From NCBI GenBank assembly GCA_016938015.1, contig JAFGVL010000073.1:1-37879 (forward strand): a DNA stretch of 37,879 nucleotides, given 5' to 3'. Below the pieces are notes generated by a model that was not told the DNA's origin, did not search any database, and worked only from the letters and a program-made list of their open reading frames with translations. How positions within the stretch are numbered: the stretch's first letter is position 1; every line of letters begins with the position of its first letter. The stretch is from Paludibacteraceae bacterium. Lineage in GTDB: Bacteria; Bacteroidota; Bacteroidia; Bacteroidales; Paludibacteraceae. Shown in pieces: positions 9,077 to 17,773 of the stretch. Both the position numbers and the translations under genes were made by a program.

Positions 9077-9106
9077 TTATTTTTAACACATTGCTGTTAA
9101 AAATAA
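9077..9106. promoter_or_regulatory. Perfect 12-bp inverted repeat upstream of fabI
   Basis: The arms TTATTTTTAACA (9077-9088) and TGTTAAAAATAA (9095-9106) enclose the loop CATTGC and end 23 bases before the fabI ATG. The size and position suit an operator or a leader hairpin. There is no T tract after it, so it does not look like a terminator for the preceding gene. Its function is inferred. Confidence 0.4.
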
Positions 9107-9129
9107 GAATTAAAATAACTTATAGACAC

Positions 9130-9987
9130 ATGACAAACAATTTATTAAAAGGAAAACGAGGAATTATTTTTGGAGCTCTAAACGATATGTCCATTGCTTG
9201 GAAAGTGGCCGAAAGAGCCGTAGAAGAAGGCGCCATTATAACCCTAACCAACACTCCTGTTGCTGTTAGAATGGGAACTACCGAAGAACTCGGCAAAAAA
9301 GTTAATGCTCAAATAATTCCCGCAGATGCAACAAATGTAGCCGATTTAGAAAATGTTTTTATAAAATCGCAAGAAATACTTGGGGGCAAAATTGATTTTG
9401 TATTACACTCAATAGGTATGTCGCCAAATGTGCGTAAAAAAAGAACCTACGACGATTTAGATTACGATATGCTACAAACCACCTTAGATGTATCGGCTTT
9501 ATCATTCCATAAAATGATACAAGTAGCCAAAAAAATGGATGCCATTTCCGATGGAGGCTCTATCGTTGCTCTTAGCTATGTAGCAGCTCAGCGTACTTTT
9601 TTCGGATACAACGATATGGCAGATGCTAAATCCTTACTCGAATCTATAGCTCGAAGCTTTGGCTATATCTACGGTAGAGAAAAAAATGTGCGTATTAACA
9701 CCATTTCTCAATCACCCACACTTACTACTGCCGGAAGTGGCGTAAAAGGGATGGATGATCTTATGGACTTTTCGGATAGAATGGCGCCTCTTGGCAATGC
9801 CAGTGCCGATGAGTGTGCCAATTATTGTATTGTAATGTTTTCTGACCTTACCAAAAAAGTTACCATGCAAAACCTATTTCACGATGGCGGTTTTTCTAGC
9901 ATGGGTATGAGCTTACGTGCCATGAACCAGTATTCTGAAGGTTTAGAAAAATTTAAAAATAAAGACGGAAAAATTATTTACGGATAA
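9130..9987 (+). CDS. fabI: Enoyl-ACP reductase (NADH), FabI
   Basis: A 285-residue short-chain dehydrogenase family enzyme that performs the last reduction in each round of fatty acid elongation. The nucleotide-binding start is KGKRGIIFGALNDMSIAWKVA, of the divergent FabI type. The catalytic residues are Y150, Y160 and K167 (spacing Y-x6-K, as in E. coli FabI). The substrate-binding loop follows in SQSPTLTTAGSGVKGMDDL. The frame runs upstream to a TTG at 9091. The ATG at 9130 is chosen because the extra residues have no family match and overlap the inverted repeat at 9077-9106. Confidence 0.95.
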   Translation: MTNNLLKGKRGIIFGALNDMSIAWKVAERAVEEGAIITLTNTPVAVRMGTTEELGKKVNAQIIPADATNVADLENVFIKSQEILGGKIDFVLHSIGMSPNVRKKRTYDDLDYDMLQTTLDVSALSFHKMIQVAKKMDAISDGGSIVALSYVAAQRTFFGYNDMADAKSLLESIARSFGYIYGREKNVRINTISQSPTLTTAGSGVKGMDDLMDFSDRMAPLGNASADECANYCIVMFSDLTKKVTMQNLFHDGGFSSMGMSLRAMNQYSEGLEKFKNKDGKIIYG

Positions 9988-10042
9988 ACCTTCGATAAAA
10001 AAACGCTTTAAGTGAACTTATTGTTGATAACAGAACTCCTTT

Positions 10043-10651
10043 ATGCTTTTAAAAATATATCCGGAAAATCCTAATCCTCGTGAAATTACACAAGTTGTTG
10101 AAACATTACGCAATGGAGGGTTAATAATTTATCCTACCGACACGATATACGGTATTGGGTGTGATATTTTTAATGCGAAAGCAGTTGAAGCCATTTGTAA
10201 ATTAAAAGGAATTGATCCTCGAAAAGCAAATTTATCGTTTATTTGTTATGATTTGAGCCACATAAGTGAATATGCAAAAGTAACTGATAGTGCTTTCAAA
10301 TTGATGAAAAAAAACTTACCCGGTCCGTTTACATTTATTTTAGAAGGAAATAACAAACTACCGAAATTATTCAAGTTAAAAAAAACGGTTGGAATACGTA
10401 TCCCCAACAATAATATTATACGTACTATTGTAAAAGAGTTAGGCAATCCTATCCTTTCTACATCTGTAAAAGACGACGACCCTGTTTTGGAATATTTTAC
10501 CGACCCCGAATTAATCTACGAAAAATACAACAATCAAGTAGAACTGATAATTGACGGAGGATATGGAGATATTGAACCTTCAACGGTAGTAGATTGTACC
10601 GGAGATGAAGTGATAATTTTAAGAGAAGCCAAAGGCGAATTAGTGTATTAA
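10043..10651 (+). CDS. Sua5/YciO/YrdC/YwlC family protein, YciO type
   Basis: A 202-residue single-domain protein with the YrdC fold. Family members bind ATP and threonine and make threonylcarbamoyl-AMP for the t6A modification of tRNA. The signature [12 protein letters not shown] is at residues 31-42, followed by [24 protein letters not shown] and [10 protein letters not shown]. The spacing and the ending ([20 protein letters not shown]) resemble E. coli YciO more than YrdC, and the role of YciO itself is less certain. No promoter was seen in the 55 bases between fabI and this gene. A strong terminator follows. Confidence 0.85.
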   Translation: MLLKIYPENPNPREITQVVETLRNGGLIIYPTDTIYGIGCDIFNAKAVEAICKLKGIDPRKANLSFICYDLSHISEYAKVTDSAFKLMKKNLPGPFTFILEGNNKLPKLFKLKKTVGIRIPNNNIIRTIVKELGNPILSTSVKDDDPVLEYFTDPELIYEKYNNQVELIIDGGYGDIEPSTVVDCTGDEVIILREAKGELVY

Positions 10652-10694
10652 ACTAACGTATCTAAGATTATCTTTCGGCTAAAAAAACTTCAAC

Positions 10695-10738
10695 AAAAAT
10701 GGCTGTCTGCAATAAAAAAGCAAACAGCCATTTTTTTT
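10695..10738. terminator. Bidirectional terminator between convergent genes
   Basis: The arms TGGCTGTCTGC and GCAAACAGCCA pair with one mismatch. An A tract lies before and a T tract after, so the hairpin can end transcription from both the YciO-type gene (+) and the efflux operon (-). Confidence 0.85.
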
Positions 10739-10755
10739 GAAAAAAGCTGATTTAA

Positions 10756-11049
10756 TTACACTACTTGTTCTATATTCCAAACAAAAGCTTTAACGCCAAC
10801 TTCGGGATTTTGTGCATCCAATACCTTTACTTTTTCAAGTAAAGCTTGCACCAAATCATCCGATACAACTGTCATAACAGCCGAATTCATTTCGGGCCAA
10901 GTGTGTGTACCTTGTCGGGGTTCGCCATCGTTGGTGCCACGTCCTTGTACATTTTCCCACCAGGTAAATCCTCTGATAGATAATAAATCTAGGATATATT
11001 CCATCCGTTCGGTGTTCGATTGATTAAAAACTATAAATACTGATTTCAT
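10756..11049 (-). CDS. Small PII-like protein at the end of the efflux operon
   Basis: A 97-residue soluble protein. The pattern (KSVFIVFNQSNTERMEYILDLLSIRGFTWWENVQGRG, then TWPEMNSAVMTVVSDDLVQALLEKV) suggests the beta-alpha-beta fold of the PII/CutA superfamily. The central glycine-rich stretch GRGTNDGEPRQG is in the place of a PII T-loop. It follows the RND pump gene, 87 bases downstream on the same strand. Small PII-like proteins linked to efflux or transport genes are thought to sense a ligand and tune the transporter; that role here is inference. The fold assignment is by eye and is moderately sure; the ligand is unknown. Confidence 0.65.
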   Translation of the reverse strand: MKSVFIVFNQSNTERMEYILDLLSIRGFTWWENVQGRGTNDGEPRQGTHTWPEMNSAVMTVVSDDLVQALLEKVKVLDAQNPEVGVKAFVWNIEQVV

Positions 11050-11072
11050 ATTTTATCTAGTTTAAAGGTGAT

Positions 11073-11120
11073 AGTTAAAAGGTAAAAGGTGATACTTTCT
11101 CTCCACTTTACCTTTTAACT
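11073..11120. repeat. 14-bp inverted repeat inside the efflux operon
   Basis: AGTTAAAAGGTAAA at 11073-11086 is the exact reverse complement of 11107-11120, with a 20-base spacer. It lies in the gap between the RND gene and the PII-like gene. A 10-base direct repeat, AAAGGTGATA, occurs at 11064-11073 and 11085-11094. In the operon mRNA it would form a stable hairpin with no following U tract, suiting RNA processing or differential expression of the last gene. Confidence 0.55.
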
Positions 11121-11136
11121 CAAAATTTTTCTTTTA

Positions 11137-14100
11137 TTAATTTAAAAACTTAAATTCTTCTCTTACGGCTTTTTGTTTATCGCGTTCGCCACGTTTTGCC
11201 ATAATGGCATAAGCAGTAGGAACTAGAATTAATGTAACCACGGTAGAAAAAGTTAACCCGCCAATTACAGCCACCGCCATAGGTTTCCAAATTTCTGAAC
11301 CATCACCCGTACTTAAAGCCATAGGCACCATACCTAAAATGGTAGTTAAAGTAGTCATTAATACCGGACGCAAACGAGATTTTCCGGCTATTGCAATAGC
11401 CTCCATAACATCGTATCCCCGATCGCGCATTAAGTTAATAAAATCTACCAATACAATCCCATTTTTTACCACAATACCTATTAACATTACCGCTCCAATA
11501 GCGGCAATCACATCTAAATGAGTGCCTGCAATAAATAACGCAATTAATACTCCGGAAAAGGCAAACGGTATGGCAAACATAATTACAAAAGGTTTACTGA
11601 ACGATTCAAACTGTGCAGCCATTACAATAAATACCAATAAAATAGCCACCAACATTAACAAACCGATGTCGCCAAAAGATTCCATTTGATCTTCATACGC
11701 CCCACCTATTGTAATAATTACATCTTTAGGTTTTTCTACACCATCTACTTTTTTGTTAATTTCAGCTACCAAAGCCTGAATATCTTGTTTGTCGATTTTC
11801 ACAGATACTGTTAAATAACGCTCTTTACCCTTATGTGTAATACTTGGAGGCATCCAAAGTTCTTTTACCTCTCCTACCTCACTAAGTTTCACTTTCTTTC
11901 CGGTTGGAGTCATAAAAGTCATGTTTTCTATATCCGATATGGTATTACGTCCTTCTTCCTTAAAGCGTACTATCACATCGTATTCGTCTCCATTTTCGCG
12001 TAAACGACTGGCTGTCATACCTGCCACACGGTTTCTGATGTAGTTAGAAACGGTCGCAGAATTTAAGCCTAACTGAGCTAATTTTTCACGATTAAATTCA
12101 ATTTGCAATTGAGCTTTATCGTCTTTTCTACTAATTTGAATATCACGAGCTTCGGGGATGGTAGAAATACTATGTTTAATTTCCTGCGCTAATTTGTTGG
12201 TGGTATTAAAGTCGTAACCAAAAATCTCAATATCGATAGTATTTGAACCGGACATACTCATCATACCTCCATTTGGAGTAACCGTATAATTTTCAATTTC
12301 AGGATGTTTATCCAACACATCGCGCATCATATTTCCCATATCTTCAATACTCACATCACGCTCTGTTTTTCCAACAAATTTGAATGACATATTCATAATA
12401 TTGGTTCCGGTAGTGTTGAATAAAGAGGTCATTCCTCCTTCATCGTTTGCTCCGGCAGTGGTAGCTATATAAATTAAGTTATCACCAAATACCTCTTTCA
12501 TTTCAGCCTCAATTTTTCGAGCCACTTGAGCAGTTACTTCTACACGTGTTCCTCTTTGCAACTCAATCATGGCTGTAGCCGTACCTTGGTCGGCCTGAGT
12601 CATAAAAGTGGTTGGGATAAATTTGAGCAAAAACAATGAAGCTACAAAAATTGAGAATGCAATAAGTATTACTTTCTTTTTATTGTTTAATGCCCAACGA
12701 AGTGTTTTTTCGTAAAACAAATCCAATTTATCTAACTTACTTATTATGTGTTTCTCATACCAACCTCCTTTGCTACGATTTGCATCTTTTTCGCGCAATT
12801 TTAATAAACGAGAAGCCATCATAGGAGTAAGCGTAATTGCCGCTACGGTAGATACAATAATTGTAAGACAGATAATATAACCAAATTGTTGGAACATAAT
12901 ACCCATTTGTCCACCTACCAATGTTAATGGGAAGAATACAGCAATAATAACCAAGGCACTTGCAATTACAGCTAACCATACCTCATTGGTACCATAGGTG
13001 GCCGAATCGCGCGGACTACTACCCCGCTCTATATGTTTGGTAATATTTTCGAGAACAACTATGGCATCATCTACCACCATTCCAATAGCTATGGAGAGAG
13101 AGGATAGCGAAATTAAATTTAATGTTCCTCCGGTAACATACAAATAGATAAAAGCAACAATTAATGATACCGGTATCGTAATTACCACAATAAATGTAGC
13201 CCTCCATCTACCTAGAAAAACAAGAATGATTAATACTACAAATATTAAGGCATACAAGAAAGCTTCAGATAAACCTGAAATAGAATTTTTAATAAATTTC
13301 GACGAATCGAACACCAAATTAAAACTGATATCTTTAGGCAAAGTTGGTTGAATTTTCTCAAGCTCTTCTTTTACTTGCTCTGCAATTTGAACGGTATTAG
13401 AACCCGATTGTTTTGTAATGTAAAACATCATGGTTTGTTTTCCGTTGGTACGGCTTTCCATTTTTAAGTCTTCAATGGTATCTCTTAATAGAGCAACATC
13501 TTTTAAGAAGATAGATTTACCGTTGTAATTACCCACCACAATATCGTTCATAAATACACTTTCCTCAAACTCACCTTCTACACGTAATTGATAATCTTCA
13601 TTACCCATTCGAATATTCCCGGCCGGCATATTTAAGTTTTCCATGCGGATAGCATTTCCTATTTGCTCAACCGTAAGGTTATAAGCATCCAGTTTTTCGG
13701 GAGTAGTTTCCACATACACTACACGTTGAGGGCCTCCGGCAATAGAAACCGAACCCACACCACTAATGCGTTTAAGCGGACTTACTACTTGTTCGTCTAC
13801 AATTTTCTGAATACCCGAATAGCTTTCGTTCGATGACACCGAATACATCATAATAGGCATCATGGTGGTATTGAACTTATAGATTTGCGGACGGTCGGTT
13901 CCTTCCGGTAAAAAATCTATGATTCGGTCCAACACATCACGCACATTATTTGTTGCCTCATCTAAATCTTCGCCCCATTCAAATTCAATGGTAACGATAG
14001 ACATATTATCTTGCGAAGTAGAATATACCTCGTCTACATTCTGAACTGCCCCCAATTGATTTTCAATCAACTTAGTTACATTGGTTTCGATATCTACCGA

Positions 14101-14265
14101 ACTTGCTCCACTATAGGTAGTTATAACCGTTAATGAAGGTATTTCCATTTCGGGATATAGGTCGATAGAGAGTTTGGTAAATGAATACAACCCGAATATG
14201 ATAACCGCAACAAACATCAATGCTGTTGTAATCGGGTTTTTTACTGCACTTTTATAGATACTCAT
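11137..14265 (-). CDS. RND family efflux permease (HAE1/AcrB type)
   Basis: A 1042-residue inner membrane pump, the usual RND length. The N terminus (KNPITTALMFVAVIIFGLYSFTKLSIDLYPEMEIPSLTV) is typical for the first membrane helix and start of the porter domain. The proton-relay helix holds the paired aspartates in SIAIGMVVDDAIVVLENI, and the second half repeats the fold (IGIVVKNGIVLVDFIN). It draws power from the proton gradient to export drugs, bile-like detergents or lipids; specificity cannot be read. Acidic residues in the membrane helices favour the HAE1 group over metal pumps. It follows the adaptor gene after 50 bases. Confidence 0.93.
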   Translation of the reverse strand: MSIYKSAVKNPITTALMFVAVIIFGLYSFTKLSIDLYPEMEIPSLTVITTYSGASSVDIETNVTKLIENQLGAVQNVDEVYSTSQDNMSIVTIEFEWGEDLDEATNNVRDVLDRIIDFLPEGTDRPQIYKFNTTMMPIMMYSVSSNESYSGIQKIVDEQVVSPLKRISGVGSVSIAGGPQRVVYVETTPEKLDAYNLTVEQIGNAIRMENLNMPAGNIRMGNEDYQLRVEGEFEESVFMNDIVVGNYNGKSIFLKDVALLRDTIEDLKMESRTNGKQTMMFYITKQSGSNTVQIAEQVKEELEKIQPTLPKDISFNLVFDSSKFIKNSISGLSEAFLYALIFVVLIILVFLGRWRATFIVVITIPVSLIVAFIYLYVTGGTLNLISLSSLSIAIGMVVDDAIVVLENITKHIERGSSPRDSATYGTNEVWLAVIASALVIIAVFFPLTLVGGQMGIMFQQFGYIICLTIIVSTVAAITLTPMMASRLLKLREKDANRSKGGWYEKHIISKLDKLDLFYEKTLRWALNNKKKVILIAFSIFVASLFLLKFIPTTFMTQADQGTATAMIELQRGTRVEVTAQVARKIEAEMKEVFGDNLIYIATTAGANDEGGMTSLFNTTGTNIMNMSFKFVGKTERDVSIEDMGNMMRDVLDKHPEIENYTVTPNGGMMSMSGSNTIDIEIFGYDFNTTNKLAQEIKHSISTIPEARDIQISRKDDKAQLQIEFNREKLAQLGLNSATVSNYIRNRVAGMTASRLRENGDEYDVIVRFKEEGRNTISDIENMTFMTPTGKKVKLSEVGEVKELWMPPSITHKGKERYLTVSVKIDKQDIQALVAEINKKVDGVEKPKDVIITIGGAYEDQMESFGDIGLLMLVAILLVFIVMAAQFESFSKPFVIMFAIPFAFSGVLIALFIAGTHLDVIAAIGAVMLIGIVVKNGIVLVDFINLMRDRGYDVMEAIAIAGKSRLRPVLMTTLTTILGMVPMALSTGDGSEIWKPMAVAVIGGLTFSTVVTLILVPTAYAIMAKRGERDKQKAVREEFKFLN

Positions 14266-14315
14266 CTTATTATTTAATTAAAAATTAATACTGTATACTG
14301 AATAGTTAGGATGTA

Positions 14316-15374
14316 TTACTTGGCAATTTTAAGTTTATCGCCGCTAACCAATCGCCCTTGACCTTCTACAACTAACTGATCGCCAATTTTAATATCGGTA
14401 GAGATTATTTCAACCATATCGTTTACTCGCTCACCCAATTGCACAAAAACTTGTTTGGCTTTACCATTGTCATTAATAAACACATATCGTTCGTTAGAAC
14501 CTTGTGTTTTAAGTACAACTTGCGAAGAAACCAATACCGCTTCTACCTGACCTAACTTTAGGTTAGCACTGCAATACATGCCCGGCTTCAACTCTTCTTT
14601 TGCATTAGGGATGCTCACTTCAATTTGGAATGTATGAGAGCTGGCATCGATGGTAGGATAAATACGCACAATCTTTCCTACAATATCTTTATTCGGATAA
14701 AGTTCACTTTTAAATTGCACCGCATTTCCTTGTTTTAAAATAGGATAATACGTTTCCGGCACATTTATCATAGCTTTTAGGTTGCTAATTTGTACAAGCG
14801 ATACAATTGCCGCTTTACCTTGAACAGAAGGTGTTCCCGAATACATTTCTCCTTCTTCGAAATATTTACCCGAAATAATTCCACTAAATGGCGCACGGAT
14901 ATAGGTATTTCTTTCTAAGTTATCCACATTAGCTTTTGCCACATCGTATTGCGCTTTCACTTGATCGTATGCTTGTTGAGAAACACTGCCCGACTCCAAT
15001 AAAATTTTCATTCTATTAAATTCTGTTTTAAGCGTTGTGAGTTGTACGCGAGCGTTGTATAAATTGGTTTGATCCATTTCTACTAAAGTTTGACCTTTAC
15101 TAACACGAGCACCAACTTCTACATTTATTTTATTAATTTTTCCGGGCATGCTTGGTACTAAAAACACTTGCTCATTAGCCTCAAGTACGGTTGAAAAATT
15201 AGCCGTTTTGTCTATTTTTTTCGATTCGATAATGGCTACTTTTACTAACTGATCTTTTTTTTCTGTTTCAGAGGTGGATGCTGAATCTGTGTTATTTTTG
15301 CTACCACAACTATTCACACCAAAAATAAGTGCAACGAATATTCCTGATAAAAGAATTGGTTTAATTGTTTTCAT
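14316..15374 (-). CDS. RND efflux periplasmic adaptor lipoprotein
   Basis: A 352-residue membrane fusion protein linking the RND pump to the outer membrane channel. The N terminus is a lipoprotein signal with the lipobox GVNSC, so it is anchored by lipid. The order of domains is classic. A lipoyl half-motif (PSMPGKINKINVEVGARVSKGQTLVEMD) is followed by an alpha-helical hairpin (ARVQLTTLKTEFNRMKILLESGSVSQQAYDQVKAQYDVAKANV). The second lipoyl half (NTYIRAPFSGIISGKYFEEGE) and beta-barrel and membrane-proximal domains come next. It lies between the tolC-like and RND genes with an 18-base gap upstream. Confidence 0.93.
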   Translation of the reverse strand: MKTIKPILLSGIFVALIFGVNSCGSKNNTDSASTSETEKKDQLVKVAIIESKKIDKTANFSTVLEANEQVFLVPSMPGKINKINVEVGARVSKGQTLVEMDQTNLYNARVQLTTLKTEFNRMKILLESGSVSQQAYDQVKAQYDVAKANVDNLERNTYIRAPFSGIISGKYFEEGEMYSGTPSVQGKAAIVSLVQISNLKAMINVPETYYPILKQGNAVQFKSELYPNKDIVGKIVRIYPTIDASSHTFQIEVSIPNAKEELKPGMYCSANLKLGQVEAVLVSSQVVLKTQGSNERYVFINDNGKAKQVFVQLGERVNDMVEIISTDIKIGDQLVVEGQGRLVSGDKLKIAK

Positions 15375-15392
15375 ATTTGTTTATTTTATTGT

Positions 15393-16703
15393 TTATTTTT
15401 TACCTAATAAATTATTTAAAGCCGATTGAGCATTGAGCAATTCCATAACAGAAGAAATATAATTGCTTTGTGCCGTTAACAAATTGTTATGTGCATTTAC
15501 TATATCAAGAGCCGATGCGGCACCTTGTTCGTATTTTGTGCTTATATTCTTAAATACACGATTAGACACCTCGATATTTTTCTTTTGAATTTTATAACTC
15601 TCGTTGGCCGATTTTAAATTAAATCGCAACTGTTTTTCTTGAATAGACAATTGATCGAGTAAATTTTCTTTATCTATTGATGCACTACGATACTTAATTT
15701 TAGCCTGCTTTACTTTCGAACAATTTGAAAAAGAGGTAAATAAAGGCATACTGGCATTTATACCAATCATATTATTGGGGGTCATATCAAAAGAAGTAGT
15801 AGTTAACTTATGGGTATAACTATAAAAGCCTGCAACAGTAGGTAAAAAATTAGTTTTTGCCATAGCTACTTGCTTCTTACTTAAGTCTAAGTTTTTATTT
15901 ATCAATTGAATATTTATATTTTGATGGATATTAAAAGGTTCTAACATCAAATAAGCAATTGCCTCTTCATCCACCAAATTGGTTAATTTTTCAGTTAATG
16001 ATAAAGGAGCTTCTGCTCCTAAGCCCAATTGTAAACGAAGCATATTGTACGCCAACTCTATTTGCTGATTTACTTTTGATAAAGAATTTTTCATAGAAGC
16101 CACTTGCACCGAAAGTTGGTCGGCACTGGTAGACTCAACAACCCCAACCATAACCATGGTTTCGGTATTCTTAAGTAATTGTTCTAAATTAATTAAGCTT
16201 TCTTGCAAAATAGAGCGAGTTTCTTCTGCCACAAGTATGGCATAGTAAGAGTCAGCCACTTGCTTTGTAATATCAAGTTCGGTTTTTTTGTAGGCCAACA
16301 CACTCATTTCTTTAGCAATTTTTGAAACCTTTAAACCCACCCAATAATTACCACTAAATAATAATTGAGAAACTTGCAATTGCAAATTATTTGTAGGGTC
16401 GATAGGAATAGTTGAGGGCTCCATACCCGGAATACCCATATCTAAAGTTATTTCGGCTCCCATTGCATCTTGATAATTATAAGTTGCCTTAGCTTGTGGT
16501 AAGCCCTGCGCTATGGTTTGCCACAATGTTTGATTAGCATCTGCTATAGAAAGCCCTTGCTTTGCTAATGTTTTGTTGTACCTGAGTGCTACTATTTTTG
16601 CGCTATCCAAGGATAAATTCATCCCTCCCGATTGCGCATTAACAAGCAACATACTTGTGATAAAAAACACAAGTGAAATTGACATTTTTTTCATCTGATT
16701 CAT
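15393..16703 (-). CDS. TolC-like outer membrane efflux protein
   Basis: A 436-residue secreted protein with a signal peptide (MSISLVFFITSMLLVNAQS). It has the doubled helical layout of outer membrane factors: long amphipathic helices rich in Q, N, S, A and L, with the sections SLDSAKIVALRYNKTLAK and KYEQGAASALDIVNAHNNLLTAQSNYISS. Three such chains form the exit duct of the tripartite pump. The first ATG is at 16703. An in-frame ATG at 16694 would give a more standard signal peptide and is just as likely. It begins 15 bases after the tetR stop. Confidence 0.9.
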   Translation of the reverse strand: MNQMKKMSISLVFFITSMLLVNAQSGGMNLSLDSAKIVALRYNKTLAKQGLSIADANQTLWQTIAQGLPQAKATYNYQDAMGAEITLDMGIPGMEPSTIPIDPTNNLQLQVSQLLFSGNYWVGLKVSKIAKEMSVLAYKKTELDITKQVADSYYAILVAEETRSILQESLINLEQLLKNTETMVMVGVVESTSADQLSVQVASMKNSLSKVNQQIELAYNMLRLQLGLGAEAPLSLTEKLTNLVDEEAIAYLMLEPFNIHQNINIQLINKNLDLSKKQVAMAKTNFLPTVAGFYSYTHKLTTTSFDMTPNNMIGINASMPLFTSFSNCSKVKQAKIKYRSASIDKENLLDQLSIQEKQLRFNLKSANESYKIQKKNIEVSNRVFKNISTKYEQGAASALDIVNAHNNLLTAQSNYISSVMELLNAQSALNNLLGKK

Positions 16704-16718
16704 TTATTTTAGGTTGTT

Positions 16719-17333
16719 TTATAATTTATTTAAATAGTTATCTTGGTAATACTTCATCCCTTTTTCGTTGACCATTATTCGCAAATATGCATCTACTAAA
16801 AAATTAAATGCAGCTTGAATCTCGGAGCGTTTTTGAACTGAATTCAAAATGCTGCTAAACTGAAAACTCAAAAACTTTGCTGCCATTTCAATGTCAATAT
16901 CTTTTCGATATACCCCTTCAGCTATCCCTTTTTCTATTTCAGCTCGAGCAAAAGCCAAGGTTTGGTTTTCTTGATTTTTATTAAACTGTTCGTAAATTTT
17001 TGGATAGTACTTTGTCAAATCGTAAAAGAAACTATGATGGGCTTTTTCTTTGTTATTTTTGAAATAATTTTTAATCTCTTGTATTTTATCTATCGCATTC
17101 AATTCTTTTTCTGAATTCAATTTCGACATCCATTCAGACATTTTACTGTTAGAATTATGCACTTGTTCCAAGGCATCGGCTATCAAATCTGATTTTTGCT
17201 TGTAATAATTGTAAAAGGTTTTTTTAGATATCCCTAATTGAGAACAGATATCATCTATACTCACACTTTTTAACCCATACTTACAAAAAAGCTGTGTCGA
17301 CAATAATAAAATATCACTTTGTAACTTATCCAT
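16719..17333 (-). CDS. TetR family transcriptional regulator of the efflux operon
   Basis: A 204-residue DNA-binding protein. The N-terminal helix-turn-helix is clear (KYGLKSVSIDDICSQLGISKKTFYNYYKQKSDLIADAL, about residues 18-55). The remaining helices would form the ligand and dimer domain. TetR proteins usually repress their neighbours until a ligand binds. The gene is first in the row tetR, tolC-like, adaptor, RND, PII-like, with only 15 bases to the next gene, so it likely controls its own operon. A 13-bp palindrome and a promoter-like box lie directly upstream. Confidence 0.92.
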   Translation of the reverse strand: MDKLQSDILLLSTQLFCKYGLKSVSIDDICSQLGISKKTFYNYYKQKSDLIADALEQVHNSNSKMSEWMSKLNSEKELNAIDKIQEIKNYFKNNKEKAHHSFFYDLTKYYPKIYEQFNKNQENQTLAFARAEIEKGIAEGVYRKDIDIEMAAKFLSFQFSSILNSVQKRSEIQAAFNFLVDAYLRIMVNEKGMKYYQDNYLNKL

Positions 17334-17355
17334 AACAGTATTTTTTTTGAGATAA

Positions 17356-17363
17356 CAAAAATA
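17356..17363 (-). promoter_or_regulatory. -7 promoter element of the tetR-efflux operon
   Basis: On the minus strand the sequence reads TATTTTTG, matching TAnnTTTG, 22 bases before the tetR ATG. The candidate operator palindrome begins 10 bases further upstream, where the -33 contact would be expected. This is inferred from the motif. Confidence 0.5.
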
Positions 17364-17373
17364 TCACAATTAT

Positions 17374-17386
17374 ATGTTTGAAACAT
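17374..17386. promoter_or_regulatory. Candidate TetR operator palindrome
   Basis: ATGTTT-G-AAACAT is a perfect 13-bp palindrome. It overlaps the place where the -33 region of the operon promoter should lie, so a bound dimer could block RNA polymerase. TetR operators are usually 15-bp or longer palindromes, so this may be the core of a larger site. Inference from position and symmetry. Confidence 0.45.
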
Positions 17387-17773
17387 TACAATACTGTATA
17401 ATATTTGTTAATATACAAATTTTTTATTCACAAACTCCCTAATTAAAGGTTTTACATGGAAACTCATATATTTTTCAAGTTTCCCTGTAAATTAGTTTCC
17501 GAAAATAACCATGCAAAATTGATTATATTTTTTTCATACTACTACTAAAAATCTATGCATAACACAGAAATCCCGACGAAACTTATTTTTTCATCGATAA
17601 GTAATCGTCCGAAGAAAGCAGGTAATAAGAAATAAGACTTTAGTAATTGCTGTTTTTGTGGAAGTAGAGAAAGAATAGTGAAAAAGAAAAACAAGAGAAG
17701 ATTGTGCAACTAATAATTACACCTTTCATTTAAAAAAACAGTTAGTTGTAGTGTGTTGAAAGAACAACCCCTA
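17387..17773. other. Gene-free stretch upstream of the efflux operon
   Basis: No convincing gene is seen in about 390 bases (440 counting the tetR leader). The stretch is very AT-rich. The one notable structure is an imperfect hairpin at 17575-17609: outer arms GACGA and TCGTC, inner arms ACTTAT and ATAAGT. Short frames (for example a 26-codon plus-strand frame at 17555-17635) have no signal peptide or recognisable family. A small RNA or remains of a decayed gene are possible but not shown. Confidence 0.5.
17575..17609. repeat. Imperfect two-tier inverted repeat
   Basis: GACGA (17575-17579) pairs with TCGTC (17605-17609). ACTTAT (17581-17586) pairs with ATAAGT (17597-17602). The bulge is one base on one side and two on the other, and the inner loop is ten bases. 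No T tract follows, so a terminator is unlikely. Confidence 0.35.

Noticed and set aside
17555-17635. A 26-codon plus-strand frame in the gap upstream of the efflux operon.
   Set aside because: It has no signal peptide, family pattern or clear upstream signal, and overlaps the hairpin; chance is the simplest explanation.
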